A stretch of DNA of 64,000 bases from Aestuariicoccus sp032586235 (GCF_032586235.1 NZ_JAWHTD010000018.1:1-64000), one strand, 5' to 3'; numbered from the stretch's first letter, positions 1-7,372 are shown. Numbers and translations are program-made. The notes: generated by a model not told the origin, from the sequence alone.

Positions 1-32
1 TCGAGTAAGCGATGATCCCGAGACGCGCCAAC

Positions 33-59
33 CCCGGTGTGTCGAAGATCATCGAGTAA
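33..59 (+). pseudogene. Duplicated 3' tail of tuf (EF-Tu)
   Basis: The last codons read GVSKIIE-stop, the usual C-terminus of elongation factor Tu, which precedes rpsJ in alphaproteobacteria. The 12 bases at 1-12 (end of a Glu codon, TAA, then GCGA) recur at 52-63 in the same frame. Position 6-8 is therefore probably the real tuf stop, and 9-59 a small duplicated piece of the gene's end. The rest of tuf lies left of the window, so this cannot be settled here. Confidence 0.45.
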
Positions 60-69
60 GCGAAACGGA

Positions 70-129
70 CGGTGCACCGTAAAGGCGCACCCTACACCAA
101 CACCGTAGGGTGCGCATTCATGCGCACCG
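70..129. repeat. Inverted pair of 26-bp repeat, locus 1
   Basis: One copy (70-95) faces a second in opposite orientation (105-129). Each copy has the form CGGTGCGC-variable-GCGCACCCTAC and is itself a hairpin; the pair can form a longer one. The same element recurs at 2348, 5458/5546, 10383/10427 and 16485/16523, always between ribosomal genes. It resembles REP/BIME-type elements in organisation. Confidence 0.85.
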
Positions 130-152
130 TTTGAAAGAACAACGGGTCTCGT

Positions 153-189
153 CCGACCCTGACCCGGATCAAGTCCGGGTCAGGGTCGG
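153..189. repeat. 16-bp perfect stem-loop upstream of rpsJ
   Basis: A perfect 16-bp stem closes on a 5-nt loop (TCAAG) about 85 bases before rpsJ. There is no T-run after it, so it is not a classical terminator. It could be a processing site between the tuf and S10 messages or a dispersed alphaproteobacterial palindrome. Confidence 0.7.
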
Positions 190-272
190 GCGAAAAACCG
201 AACGGGTTCGACGAGGGGGCCGGGTGGTCCTGCTCCCTCCTCTCAACCTCAACGCCAATGAAGGCTAGACCA

Positions 273-581
273 ATGCAAAGCCAGAACATTCGCATCCGGC
301 TCAAGGCGTTTGACTTCCGCGTGCTCGACGCCAGCACGCAGGAGATCGTCAACACCGCCAAGCGGACCGGCGCCCAGGTGCGCGGGCCCATCCCGCTGCC
401 GAACAAGATCGAGAAATTCACCGTTCTGCGTGGCCCGCACGTGAACAAGAAATCCCGCGATCAGTTCGAGATCCGCACGCACAAGCGTCTTCTCGACATC
501 GTTGATCCGACCCCGCAGACGGTGGACGCGCTGATGAAGCTCGACCTCGCCGCCGGCGTGGACGTCGAGATCAAGGTATAA
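273..581 (+). CDS. rpsJ: 30S ribosomal protein S10
   Basis: A 102-residue protein with the S10 signature: MQSQNIRIRLKAFD start, RGPIPLPNK loop, and HKRLLDI. S10 sits in the head of the 30S subunit and also takes part in NusB-dependent antitermination. An upstream in-frame ATG at 258 would add five residues; the ATG at 273 matches the usual N-terminus. First gene of the S10 cluster; rplC follows after 14 bases with a good ribosome site (AAGGAGG) between them. Confidence 0.97.
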   Translation: MQSQNIRIRLKAFDFRVLDASTQEIVNTAKRTGAQVRGPIPLPNKIEKFTVLRGPHVNKKSRDQFEIRTHKRLLDIVDPTPQTVDALMKLDLAAGVDVEIKV

Positions 582-595
582 GGAGGGCACTGAAC

Positions 596-1435
596 ATGCG
601 CTCTGGTATCATCGCAAAGAAGGTCGGCATGACCCGGCTTTTCATGGAAGACGGCAAGCAGGTTCCTGTGACCGTTCTTCAGCTCGACAACCTTCAGGTC
701 GTCGCACAGCGCACCGCTGACAAGCACGGTTATTCCGCTGTTCAGCTGGGCACCGGCGCCATCAAGGCCAAGCGCGTCTCGAAGGCGATGCGCGGCCATT
801 TTGCCGTCGCTTCGGTCGAGCCGAAGCGGAAGGTGGCGGAATTCCGCGTCGCGCCTGAGAACCTGATCGACGTGGGTGAGGAAATCACCGCCGATCATTA
901 CTTCGAGGGTCAGTACGTGGACGTGTCCGGCACCTCGATCGGTAAGGGCTTCGCGGGCGCCATGAAGCGTCACAACTTCGCCGGTCTTCGCGCCTCGCAC
1001 GGCGTGTCGATCAGCCACCGCTCGCACGGCTCCACCGGTCAGTGTCAGGATCCTGGCAAGGTCTTCAAAGGCAAGAAGATGGCCGGCCACATGGGCGCCG
1101 TCCGCGTGACCACGCAGAACCTCCAGGTTGTCAAGACCGACGCCGATCGTGGCCTGATCATGATCAAGGGCGCGGTTCCGGGCGCCAAAGGTGGCTGGGT
1201 CACCGTCAAGGACGCGGTCAAGAAGCCGACGCCCGAGAACGTGATCCTGCCCGCAGCCCTGCGTTCGGCCGCCGAGGAAGCCAAGCGTCTGGCCGAGGAA
1301 GCCGCAGCACAGGCCGCCGCCGAGGAAGCCGCCGCCGCTGAGGCCGCCGCAGCCGAGGCAGCCGCCGCAGAAGAGGCCGCCCTGAAAGAGGCCGAAGCCT
1401 CGATCGAGGCCGAGAAGAAGGAAGGCGACGAATGA
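596..1435 (+). CDS. rplC: 50S ribosomal protein L3 with long Ala/Glu tail
   Basis: L3 binds near the 3' end of 23S rRNA and starts 50S assembly. The core (residues 1 to about 220) has the family segments KKVGMTRLF, GTSIGKGFAGAMKRHNF and SHGSTGQCQDPGKVFKGKKM. From about residue 222 the protein continues for nearly 60 residues of Ala/Glu-rich, probably helical low-complexity sequence ending in KKEGDE; typical bacterial L3 is about 210-220 residues. It overlaps rplD by four bases (ATGA), so the two are likely translationally coupled. Confidence 0.97.
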   Translation: MRSGIIAKKVGMTRLFMEDGKQVPVTVLQLDNLQVVAQRTADKHGYSAVQLGTGAIKAKRVSKAMRGHFAVASVEPKRKVAEFRVAPENLIDVGEEITADHYFEGQYVDVSGTSIGKGFAGAMKRHNFAGLRASHGVSISHRSHGSTGQCQDPGKVFKGKKMAGHMGAVRVTTQNLQVVKTDADRGLIMIKGAVPGAKGGWVTVKDAVKKPTPENVILPAALRSAAEEAKRLAEEAAAQAAAEEAAAAEAAAAEAAAAEEAALKEAEASIEAEKKEGDE

Positions 1436-2049
1436 AACTCGACGTGATCAAACTGGACGGCGGCAAGGCCGGGTCGGTCGAGCTGACGGACGAGATCTTC
1501 GATCTCGAGCCGCGCGCCGACATCCTGCACCGCGTGGTCCGCTGGCAGCGCAACAAGGCGCAGGCCGGAACCCACAAGGTTCTGACCCGTTCCGAGGTCA
1601 GCTATTCGACCAAGAAGATCTATCGCCAGAAGGGCACCGGCGGCGCACGCCACGGTTCGCGCAAGGCGCCGATCTTCCGCAAGGGTGGTATCTACAAGGG
1701 TCCGACGCCGCGCAGCCATGCGCACGATCTGCCCAAGAAGGTCCGCGCCCTGGGTCTGAAGCACGCGCTCAGCGCCAAGGCCAAGGCCGGCGCGCTGGTG
1801 GTGATCGACTCGGTCGAGTCGGACGGCAAGACCAAGACGCTCGCCAGCCAGATCAAGAACCTGGGCTGGAAGCGCGCGCTGATCATCGACGGGGCGCAGG
1901 TGAACGAGGGCTTTGCCCGCGCCGCGGCCAACATCGAAGGTCTGGACGTGCTGCCCAGCATGGGCGCGAACGTCTATGACATCCTCAAGCGCGACACGCT
2001 GGTGTTGACGAAGGCGGGTGTCGAAGCATTGGAGGCACGCCTGAAATGA
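1432..2049 (+). CDS. rplD: 50S ribosomal protein L4
   Basis: L4 is a primary rRNA-binding protein lining the peptide exit tunnel. The 205-residue protein has the expected RSEVSYSTKKIYRQKGTGGARHG loop region (seen at about residues 52-75), then the C-terminal Rossmann-like part ending in LTKAGVEALEARLK. In gammaproteobacteria L4 represses its own operon; whether that holds here cannot be seen. It overlaps rplC and rplW by four bases each. Confidence 0.97.
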   Translation: MKLDVIKLDGGKAGSVELTDEIFDLEPRADILHRVVRWQRNKAQAGTHKVLTRSEVSYSTKKIYRQKGTGGARHGSRKAPIFRKGGIYKGPTPRSHAHDLPKKVRALGLKHALSAKAKAGALVVIDSVESDGKTKTLASQIKNLGWKRALIIDGAQVNEGFARAAANIEGLDVLPSMGANVYDILKRDTLVLTKAGVEALEARLK

Positions 2050-2342
2050 GCGCCAAAGCACAACACTACGACGTGATCCGCAAGCCGATCATCACTGAGA
2101 AATCCACCATGGCGTCGGAAAACGGCGCGGTGGTCTTCGAGGTGGCCATCGACGCGAACAAGCCGCAGATCAAGGAGGCCGTCGAGGCCCTCTTTGGTGT
2201 GAAGGTGAAGGCCGTGAACACGACCATCACCAAAGGCAAGGTCAAGCGCTTCCGCGGCCAGATGGGCAAGCGCAAGGACGTCAAGAAGGCCTATGTGACG
2301 CTTGAAGAGGGCAACACGATCGACGTGACCACCGGTCTCTGA
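2046..2342 (+). CDS. rplW: 50S ribosomal protein L23
   Basis: L23 lies at the exit tunnel mouth and docks trigger factor and SRP. The 98-residue protein shows the family start (YDVIRKPIITEKS) and the loop KGKVKRFRGQMGKRKDVKKA. It is last in the first S10 block: a 26-bp repeat and a strong terminator follow at once. Confidence 0.97.
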   Translation: MSAKAQHYDVIRKPIITEKSTMASENGAVVFEVAIDANKPQIKEAVEALFGVKVKAVNTTITKGKVKRFRGQMGKRKDVKKAYVTLEEGNTIDVTTGL

Positions 2343-2347
2343 GCGGA

Positions 2348-2373
2348 CGGTGCGCCGTGAAGGCGCACCCTAC
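2348..2373. repeat. 26-bp repeat, single copy (locus 2)
   Basis: One copy of the CGGTGCGC...GCGCACCCTAC element, five bases after the rplW stop and just ahead of the terminator. Unlike the other four loci it has no opposing partner. Confidence 0.8.
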
Positions 2374-2381
2374 GGAAACGG

Positions 2382-2413
2382 AAAGGCCCCCGCAGCGACG
2401 CGGGGGCCTTTTT
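2382..2413 (+). terminator. Rho-independent terminator after rplW
   Basis: A 12-bp GC-rich stem (AAAGGCCCCCGC and its complement) with a 6-nt loop is followed by a run of T. It should end most transcription from rpsJ-rplW before rplB, splitting the S10 operon. Confidence 0.85.
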
Positions 2414-2633
2414 GTTGGAGCGATGCGCCGGGGCGCGGAATCAAGGCCGAAGGTCGCCGCGCCAGAGCCGACGCGCCCCGATGCGGCGGCTCTTGGGCTG
2501 GGCTTGGTGCCTCGTTCGTCAGGAGCGCGCCAGTGGCAGGGATAAAGCACTGCCGAAGACCTGTAGCGGAGCCACCGCGCGCGTCGTCTCCGGCGCGGCT
2601 GGGACCCACATCAGAGGGCATGGCGACAGCCCC

Positions 2634-2662
2634 TTGACCCGCTGTCTCTCATCCCCTACACG
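2634..2662 (+). promoter_or_regulatory. Putative promoter for rplB block
   Basis: TTGACC (2634-2639), 17-bp spacer, TACACG (2657-2662). It lies between the rplW terminator and rplB, where a new promoter is needed. The -10 is imperfect. Confidence 0.5.
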
Positions 2663-2670
2663 ACCCCATC

Positions 2671-2702
2671 CGCAAAGCCCCGGATTCGTCCGGGGCTTTG
2701 CG
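2671..2702 (+). other. Leader stem-loop with TTCG tetraloop upstream of rplB
   Basis: A perfect 14-bp stem (CGCAAAGCCCCGGA and complement) capped by TTCG, with no T-run after it. If the promoter at 2634 is real, this hairpin would form the very 5' end of the rplB message. Otherwise it is a bidirectional terminator-like element. The 472-base rplW-rplB gap holds no convincing gene. Confidence 0.6.
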
Positions 2703-2815
2703 ATTGGTCGAAGGACCGCATCTAACCGGGCACCTGCGGGGGCCTATGACCCAAGGCCGCAAGGCCCAAACATAGTCCGGCGCAAGCCGGGCAAAGCTAA
2801 CGGAAGACAGAAAGC

Positions 2816-3658
2816 ATGGCACTCAAGTCGTACAAACCTACGACGCCGGGCCAGCGCGGGCTGGTGCTGATCGACCGTTCGGAGCTGTGGAAAGGACGTC
2901 CCGTCAAGAACCTCACCGAGGGTCTGACGAAATCGGGCGGCCGCAACAACACCGGACGTATCACGGCACGCCGCCGCGGTGGCGGGGCGAAACGCCTCTA
3001 CCGGATCGTCGATTTCAAGCGCAACAAGGCGGACGTCGGCGCCACGGTTGCACGTATCGAATATGACCCCAACCGCACCGCATTCATCGCGCTGGTGCAG
3101 TATGACGATGGCGAGCAGGCCTACATCCTGGCCCCCCAGCGTCTGGCGATCGGGGATCGGATTGTGGCTTCGGCCAAGGCCGACATCAAGCCGGGCAACG
3201 CAATGCCGTTCAGCGGCATGCCCATCGGCACCATCGTTCACAACATCGAGCTGAAGCCCGGCAAGGGCGGCCAGATCGCGCGCGCCGCGGGCACCTATGC
3301 CCAGTTCGTCGGCCGTGACGGCGGCTATGCCCAGATCCGCCTGAGCTCGGGCGAGCTGCGCATGGTGCGTCAGGAATGCATGGCCACCGTGGGCGCCGTG
3401 TCGAACCCCGACAACAGCAACCAGAACTACGGCAAGGCCGGCCGCATGCGCCACAAGGGCATCCGCCCGTCGGTGCGTGGTGTCGTGATGAACCCGATCG
3501 ACCACCCGCATGGTGGTGGTGAGGGCCGCACCTCGGGTGGCCGTCATCCGGTGACCCCGTGGGGCAAGCCCACCAAGGGTGCCAAGACCCGGAACAAGAA
3601 CAAAGCGTCCAGCAAGCTGATCATCCGCTCGCGGCACGCCAAGAAGAAAGGGCGCTAA
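2816..3658 (+). CDS. rplB: 50S ribosomal protein L2
   Basis: L2 is needed for subunit joining and the peptidyl-transferase centre. The 280-residue protein contains the N-terminal RNA-binding part (KSGGRNNTGRITARRRGGG) and the hallmark GVVMNPIDHPHGGGEGRTSGGRHPV region, seen near residues 220-245, including the conserved histidine close to the active centre. It opens the rplB-rplP block; rpsS follows after three bases. Confidence 0.98.
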   Translation: MALKSYKPTTPGQRGLVLIDRSELWKGRPVKNLTEGLTKSGGRNNTGRITARRRGGGAKRLYRIVDFKRNKADVGATVARIEYDPNRTAFIALVQYDDGEQAYILAPQRLAIGDRIVASAKADIKPGNAMPFSGMPIGTIVHNIELKPGKGGQIARAAGTYAQFVGRDGGYAQIRLSSGELRMVRQECMATVGAVSNPDNSNQNYGKAGRMRHKGIRPSVRGVVMNPIDHPHGGGEGRTSGGRHPVTPWGKPTKGAKTRNKNKASSKLIIRSRHAKKKGR

Positions 3659-3661
3659 AAC

Positions 3662-3940
3662 ATGAGCCGCTCTGTTTGGAAAGGCCCCTTCGTCGATGCC
3701 TACGTCCTGAAAAAGGCCGAAGCGTCGCGCGAATCCGGGCGTAACGAAGTCATCAAGATCTGGTCGCGCCGCTCGACGATCCTGCCCCAGTTCGTGGGCC
3801 TGACGTTTGGCGTCTACAACGGCCACAAACACATTCCGGTCAACGTGTCCGAGGACATGATCGGACAGAAGTTCGGCGAATACGCACCGACCCGTACCTA
3901 CTACGGTCACGCTGCCGACAAGAAAGCCAAGAGGAAGTAA
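3662..3940 (+). CDS. rpsS: 30S ribosomal protein S19
   Basis: S19 forms a complex with S13 in the 30S head. The 92-residue protein has the typical MSRSVWKGPFVDAY start, the WSRRSTILPQFVG core and the GEYAPTRTYYGHAADKKAKRK C-terminus. Three bases separate it from rplV. Confidence 0.98.
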   Translation: MSRSVWKGPFVDAYVLKKAEASRESGRNEVIKIWSRRSTILPQFVGLTFGVYNGHKHIPVNVSEDMIGQKFGEYAPTRTYYGHAADKKAKRK

Positions 3941-3943
3941 GCC

Positions 3944-4324
3944 ATGGGCAAGGATAAGAATCCCCGCCGCGTGGCGGACAACGAAGCGATGGCGAAGCTG
4001 CGCATGCTGCGCACCAGCCCGCAGAAACTGAACCTGGTGGCACAGCTGATCCGCGGCAAGAAGGTCGACAAGGCGTTGAACGACCTGACCTTCTCGAAGA
4101 AGCGGATCGCGATCGACGTGAAGAAATGCCTTCAGTCCGCCATCGCAAACGCCGAAAACAACCACGGTCTGGATGTCGACGAGCTGGTCGTCGCAGAGGC
4201 CTATGTGGGCAAGAACCTGATCATGAAGCGTGGCCGTCCGCGGGCGCGTGGCCGGTTCGGTCGCATCCACAAGCCGTTTTCGGAGATCACCATCAAGGTG
4301 CGTCAGGTCGAGGAGCAAGCCTAA
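3944..4324 (+). CDS. rplV: 50S ribosomal protein L22
   Basis: L22 contacts all 23S rRNA domains and its hairpin lines the exit tunnel (a macrolide-resistance site in other bacteria). The 126-residue protein shows RMLRTSPQKLNLVAQLIRGK and the hairpin tip region KRGRPRARGRFGRIHKP. It shares one base with rpsC (TAATG), so translation is probably coupled. Confidence 0.98.
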   Translation: MGKDKNPRRVADNEAMAKLRMLRTSPQKLNLVAQLIRGKKVDKALNDLTFSKKRIAIDVKKCLQSAIANAENNHGLDVDELVVAEAYVGKNLIMKRGRPRARGRFGRIHKPFSEITIKVRQVEEQA

Positions 4325-5037
4325 TGGGTAACAAGACCAATCCGATCGGCATGCGTTTGCAGGTCAACCGCACCTGGGACAGCCGCTGGTATGCAGACAC
4401 CAAGGACTACGGCGATCTGCTGCTCGAGGATCTCAAGATCCGCGACTTCATTCATGAAGAGTGCAAGCAGGCCGGCGTCGCCCGTGTCATCATCGAGCGC
4501 CCGCACAAGAAGTGCCGGGTGACCGTTCACACCGCCCGTCCGGGCGTCATCATCGGCAAGAAAGGCGCGGACATCGAAACCCTGCGCAAGAAGCTGGCCG
4601 CGATGACCGACAGCGAGCTGCACCTCAACATCGTCGAGGTCCGCAAGCCGGAACTGGACGCGCGTCTGGTGGGCGAAAGCATCGCCCAGCAGCTGGAGCG
4701 CCGGGTCAGCTTCCGCCGCGCCATGAAGCGCGCGGTGCAGAACGCCATGCGCATGGGCGCCCTGGGTATCCGGGTGAACGTCGCGGGCCGTCTGGGCGGC
4801 GCCGAGATCGCGCGGACCGAATGGTACCGCGAGGGCCGTGTGCCGCTGCACACGCTGCGCGCCGATATCGATTACGCGAATGTCGAGGCGGTAACGCCCT
4901 ACGGCATCATCGGGATCAAGGTCTGGATCTTCAAAGGCGAGATCATGGAGCACGATCCCCAGGCGCGTGACCGCAAGGCGCAGGAACTTCAGGACGGTCC
5001 CGCACCCCGTGGTGCCGGCGGCGGTCGGAGGAACTAA
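4324..5037 (+). CDS. rpsC: 30S ribosomal protein S3
   Basis: S3 lies at the mRNA entry site. The 237-residue protein starts MGNKTNPIGMRL and has the KH-domain loop VIIGKKGADIETL and the RMGALGIRVNVAGRLGGAEI segment. The ATG at 4324 overlaps the rplV stop by one base; earlier in-frame codons run inside rplV and are not starts. The C-terminus ends with a short Gly-rich tail. Confidence 0.98.
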   Translation: MGNKTNPIGMRLQVNRTWDSRWYADTKDYGDLLLEDLKIRDFIHEECKQAGVARVIIERPHKKCRVTVHTARPGVIIGKKGADIETLRKKLAAMTDSELHLNIVEVRKPELDARLVGESIAQQLERRVSFRRAMKRAVQNAMRMGALGIRVNVAGRLGGAEIARTEWYREGRVPLHTLRADIDYANVEAVTPYGIIGIKVWIFKGEIMEHDPQARDRKAQELQDGPAPRGAGGGRRN

Positions 5038-5039
5038 AG

Positions 5040-5453
5040 ATGCTGCAACCAAAGCGTACGAAATTCCGCAAGATGCACAAAGGCCGCATCAAGGGTGAGG
5101 CCAAGGGCGGATCGGATCTGAACTTCGGCACCTACGGCCTCAAGGCGCTTCAGCCCGAGCGTGTGACCGCACGCCAGATCGAAGCCGCCCGCCGGGCCAT
5201 GACGCGCCACATGAAGCGTCAGGGCCGCGTCTGGATCCGTATCTTCCCGGACACGCCGGTGACCTCCAAACCCACCGAAGTTCGGATGGGCAAGGGTAAG
5301 GGTTCGGTCGATTACTGGGCCTGCAAGGTCAAGCCGGGCCGCGTGATGTTCGAGATCGACGGCGTCGGCGAGGAGATCGCCCGCGAGGCGCTGCGCCTGG
5401 CCGCGATGAAGCTGCCGGTCAAGACCCGCGTCGTGGTCCGCGAAGACTGGTAA
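5040..5453 (+). CDS. rplP: 50S ribosomal protein L16
   Basis: L16 binds 23S rRNA near the A-site tRNA. The 137-residue protein begins MLQPKRTKFRKMHKGR and carries the TARQIEAARRAMTRHMKRQGRVWIRIFP signature (residues about 45-70). In most bacteria rpmC follows directly; here 1.46 kb of other DNA intervenes. Confidence 0.98.
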   Translation: MLQPKRTKFRKMHKGRIKGEAKGGSDLNFGTYGLKALQPERVTARQIEAARRAMTRHMKRQGRVWIRIFPDTPVTSKPTEVRMGKGKGSVDYWACKVKPGRVMFEIDGVGEEIAREALRLAAMKLPVKTRVVVREDW

Positions 5454-5457
5454 AGCA

Positions 5458-5571
5458 CGGTGCGCCGTAAAGGCGCACCCTACAATTTTGCGCCCCTGCC
5501 AGACGTCTGGCGGGGGCGCTTTCGTATCGCAATGGGGCGGTTGCCGTAGGGTGCGCCTTCACGGCGCACCG
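5458..5571. repeat. Inverted pair of 26-bp repeat flanking a terminator (locus 3)
   Basis: Copies at 5458-5483 and 5546-5571 face each other with a palindromic terminator between them. The pair starts four bases after rplP ends. Confidence 0.85.
5490..5523 (+). terminator. Terminator after rplP
   Basis: GCGCCCC, then an inner palindrome around AGACGTCT, then GGGGCGC and TTT: a stem of about 15 bp with little loop and a short T-run. It isolates the upstream ribosomal block from the inserted genes. Confidence 0.65.
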
Positions 5572-5623
5572 TGCCCGGCAAACAGGGCTCGCCAAGGCGC
5601 CGAACCGGCGGTAAACCGCTGCC

Positions 5624-6244
5624 ATGGCCCAGATCACATCGCTTTTCGTCACCCGCCTTTACCGCGCTTCTCTGTCCGAGCATGGCCCGGACATCGACCC
5701 GTCCGAGCTCGAGGCCTCGTGTTATTCCATCGCCGAGGATGACGAGGCAGGGCAGGAGTGGTGCGAGGAAAACGCCTATCCCGGGTACACCTCTTACGCA
5801 TCGCTGACCGATCTGCCCTGGCGGTTCCCGATCTTCGCCTATCTGGTCAAGGCGCTGGATGCCCACGTCGCCGCCTTTGCCGCGGATCTGGAGTTCGATC
5901 TGGGCGACAAGGCGCTGGTGCTCGAGGACATCTGGATCAACATCCTGCCCGAAGGCGGCACGCATTCCAGCCACATCCATCCGCATTCGGTGATTTCCGG
6001 CACGACCTACGTGGCGATGCCCGAGGGCGCCTCGGCTTTGAAGCTTGAGGACCCGCGGCTGCCGATGATGATGGCCGCCCCGCCGCGCCGAAAGGATGCG
6101 CGGGACGAGATGCGCCAGTTCATCTATGCCAAGCCCGCGGTAGGCGACGTGCTGCTCTGGGAATCCTGGCTGCGCCACGAGGTGCCAATGAACATGGCCG
6201 AGGACGAGCGGATTTCGGTGAGTTTCAATTATCGGTGGGAGTGA
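5624..6244 (+). CDS. Putative 2-oxoglutarate/Fe(II) oxygenase (TIGR02466-like)
   Basis: A 206-residue protein resembling the TIGR02466 family of putative 2OG-Fe(II) oxygenases. Visible support: an HxH pair in SSHIHPHSVISGTTYV, a strand-rich middle, and the C-terminal sequence ESWLRHEVPMN followed by RISVSFNYRW, which gives the distal histidine and an Arg that could bind 2-oxoglutarate. The substrate is unknown. It sits alone between the rplP terminator and a toxin-antitoxin remnant, inside the S10 cluster. A role in hydroxylating a ribosomal protein or translation factor is attractive because of position but is only a guess. Confidence 0.75.
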   Translation: MAQITSLFVTRLYRASLSEHGPDIDPSELEASCYSIAEDDEAGQEWCEENAYPGYTSYASLTDLPWRFPIFAYLVKALDAHVAAFAADLEFDLGDKALVLEDIWINILPEGGTHSSHIHPHSVISGTTYVAMPEGASALKLEDPRLPMMMAAPPRRKDARDEMRQFIYAKPAVGDVLLWESWLRHEVPMNMAEDERISVSFNYRWE

Positions 6245-6321
6245 CCTGGATTGCCGCTTGTAAGGGCGCGGTCGCCGCATGATATATCGGATGATATGCT
6301 GACACCAAAGAGATGCGTTCG

Positions 6322-6507
6322 ATGAGCACGAAAACCGAAAAACAGCCTGTGAAAGGTGGCTGGGTCGTTCGAGACCGAACCAGCGGTCGTTTCATGTCGG
6401 TTGGAACGGGGAAGGGAACGTCGAAAGTGTCGTCTTCATCCGTATCCACGATCAAGGACATTTCAAATCGTCGAAAAGACGCTTTGAAACGGTTGAAAGA
6501 TCGGTAG
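6322..6507 (+). CDS. Small antitoxin-like protein upstream of Doc remnant
   Basis: A 61-residue, Lys/Arg/Ser-rich protein (KGGWVVRDRTSGRFMSVG...). Proteins of this kind commonly precede Doc/Fic-type toxin genes, and here a Doc-like reading frame starts 13 bases later. The ATG at 6322 is preferred to 6313 because AAAGAG lies nine bases upstream. The assignment rests mostly on the neighbour. Confidence 0.55.
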   Translation: MSTKTEKQPVKGGWVVRDRTSGRFMSVGTGKGTSKVSSSSVSTIKDISNRRKDALKRLKDR

Positions 6508-6520
6508 GCGCCATTACCGC

Positions 6521-6804
6521 GTGACGCTGGCTGATGCGATTGCGGCGCATGACGAGGCGATTGGCTATGCCGGACGGGACGGCATCGTCAGCTTGCATCT
6601 GATCGAATCTGCTTTGGCAAGACCGTATTCCGATTATCACGCGCGCATCTGGTCGAAGTGCTGATCGAACGCAGCGGCTATCATTTGGAAGTGCCCGTCA
6701 ACGAGAGAATCGATGACATGGTCGTCTCAGTCGCTGCGAACGAGATCGAGTTCGAAGCGTTAAAAGAGTGGTTTAGAGACAGGGTTGTCAAAGCGTTGCC
6801 TTAA
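6521..6804 (+). pseudogene. Doc/Fic-type toxin remnant, catalytic centre deleted
   Basis: From GTG 6521 the frame reads VTLADAIAAHDEAIGY, then GIVSLHLIESALARPYSDYH, the N-terminal part of the death-on-curing (Doc) family, and stops at 6664. From 6646 another frame reads LVEVLIERSGYHLEVPVNERIDD and continues to 6804, matching the C-terminal part. The segment that should lie between, with the catalytic HxFxDGNKR motif, is absent. An internal deletion with frameshift has left a non-functional toxin. Doc kinases phosphorylate EF-Tu, so its position close to tuf and the ribosomal genes is notable but may be chance. Confidence 0.75.
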
Positions 6805-6808
6805 ACGC

Positions 6809-6837
6809 TTGCCAACCGCGTCTATCCCGCCTATACG
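6809..6837 (+). promoter_or_regulatory. Promoter for rpmC-rpsQ
   Basis: TTGCCA (6809-6814), 17-bp spacer, TATACG (6832-6837), 82 bases before the rpmC ATG. A small CCCTC/GAGGG hairpin follows in the leader. It would restore expression downstream of the insertion. Confidence 0.65.
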
Positions 6838-6918
6838 GCCCGCTCATCCACCTCCACCGGGAATCAGGGTGACCCTCGCAACGAGGGGCTCTCCGGTGAT
6901 GTTGAAAGGAAAAAGGCG

Positions 6919-7125
6919 ATGAACGCCAAGGAACTTATGGACAAGACGCCGGATCAGCTCCGTGACGATCTGGCCAATCTGAAGAAAGAGGCCTTCAACC
7001 TGCGCTTCCAGCAGGCCACCGGCCAGATGGAGAACACCGCCCGTATGCGCCAGGTGCGCCGTGACGTGGCCCGTGTGAAGACCATCCTCAACCAGAAAGC
7101 GGCAGCCGCCGCAGCGGAGGCGTAA
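6919..7125 (+). CDS. rpmC: 50S ribosomal protein L29
   Basis: A 68-residue two-helix protein (MNAKELMDKTPDQL..., then FNLRFQQATGQMENTARMRQVRRD) that binds near the exit tunnel with L23. It ends in a short Ala-rich tail. Three bases separate it from rpsQ. AAAGGAAAAAGG supplies the ribosome site. Confidence 0.97.
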   Translation: MNAKELMDKTPDQLRDDLANLKKEAFNLRFQQATGQMENTARMRQVRRDVARVKTILNQKAAAAAAEA

Positions 7126-7128
7126 GAC

Positions 7129-7359
7129 ATGCCCAAGCGTATCCTGCAAGGCGTCGTGACCAGCACCGCCAACGCCCAGACCGTGACCGTCAGCGTCGAG
7201 CGCCGCTTCAAGCACCCGGTTCTGCAAAAGACGATCCGGAAGTCCAAGAAATACCGGGCTCACGACGAGGCCGAGACGTTTCAGGTCGGGGACACCGTGC
7301 GTATCATCGAATGCGCGCCCCGCTCGAAAACGAAACGCTGGGAGGTGGTGGCGGAATAA
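7129..7359 (+). CDS. rpsQ: 30S ribosomal protein S17
   Basis: S17 is an OB-fold primary 16S rRNA-binding protein. The 76-residue sequence has MPKRILQGVVTS, the KHPVLQKTIRKSKKYRAHD segment and the usual KRWEVV end. After it the cluster breaks for 143 bases before rplN. Confidence 0.97.
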   Translation: MPKRILQGVVTSTANAQTVTVSVERRFKHPVLQKTIRKSKKYRAHDEAETFQVGDTVRIIECAPRSKTKRWEVVAE

Positions 7360-7372
7360 CCGCTCCTTGTGC

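Noticed and set aside
2744..4318. 524-codon minus-strand frame opposite rplB-rplV
   Set aside because: Antisense to highly conserved ribosomal genes and without recognisable domains.
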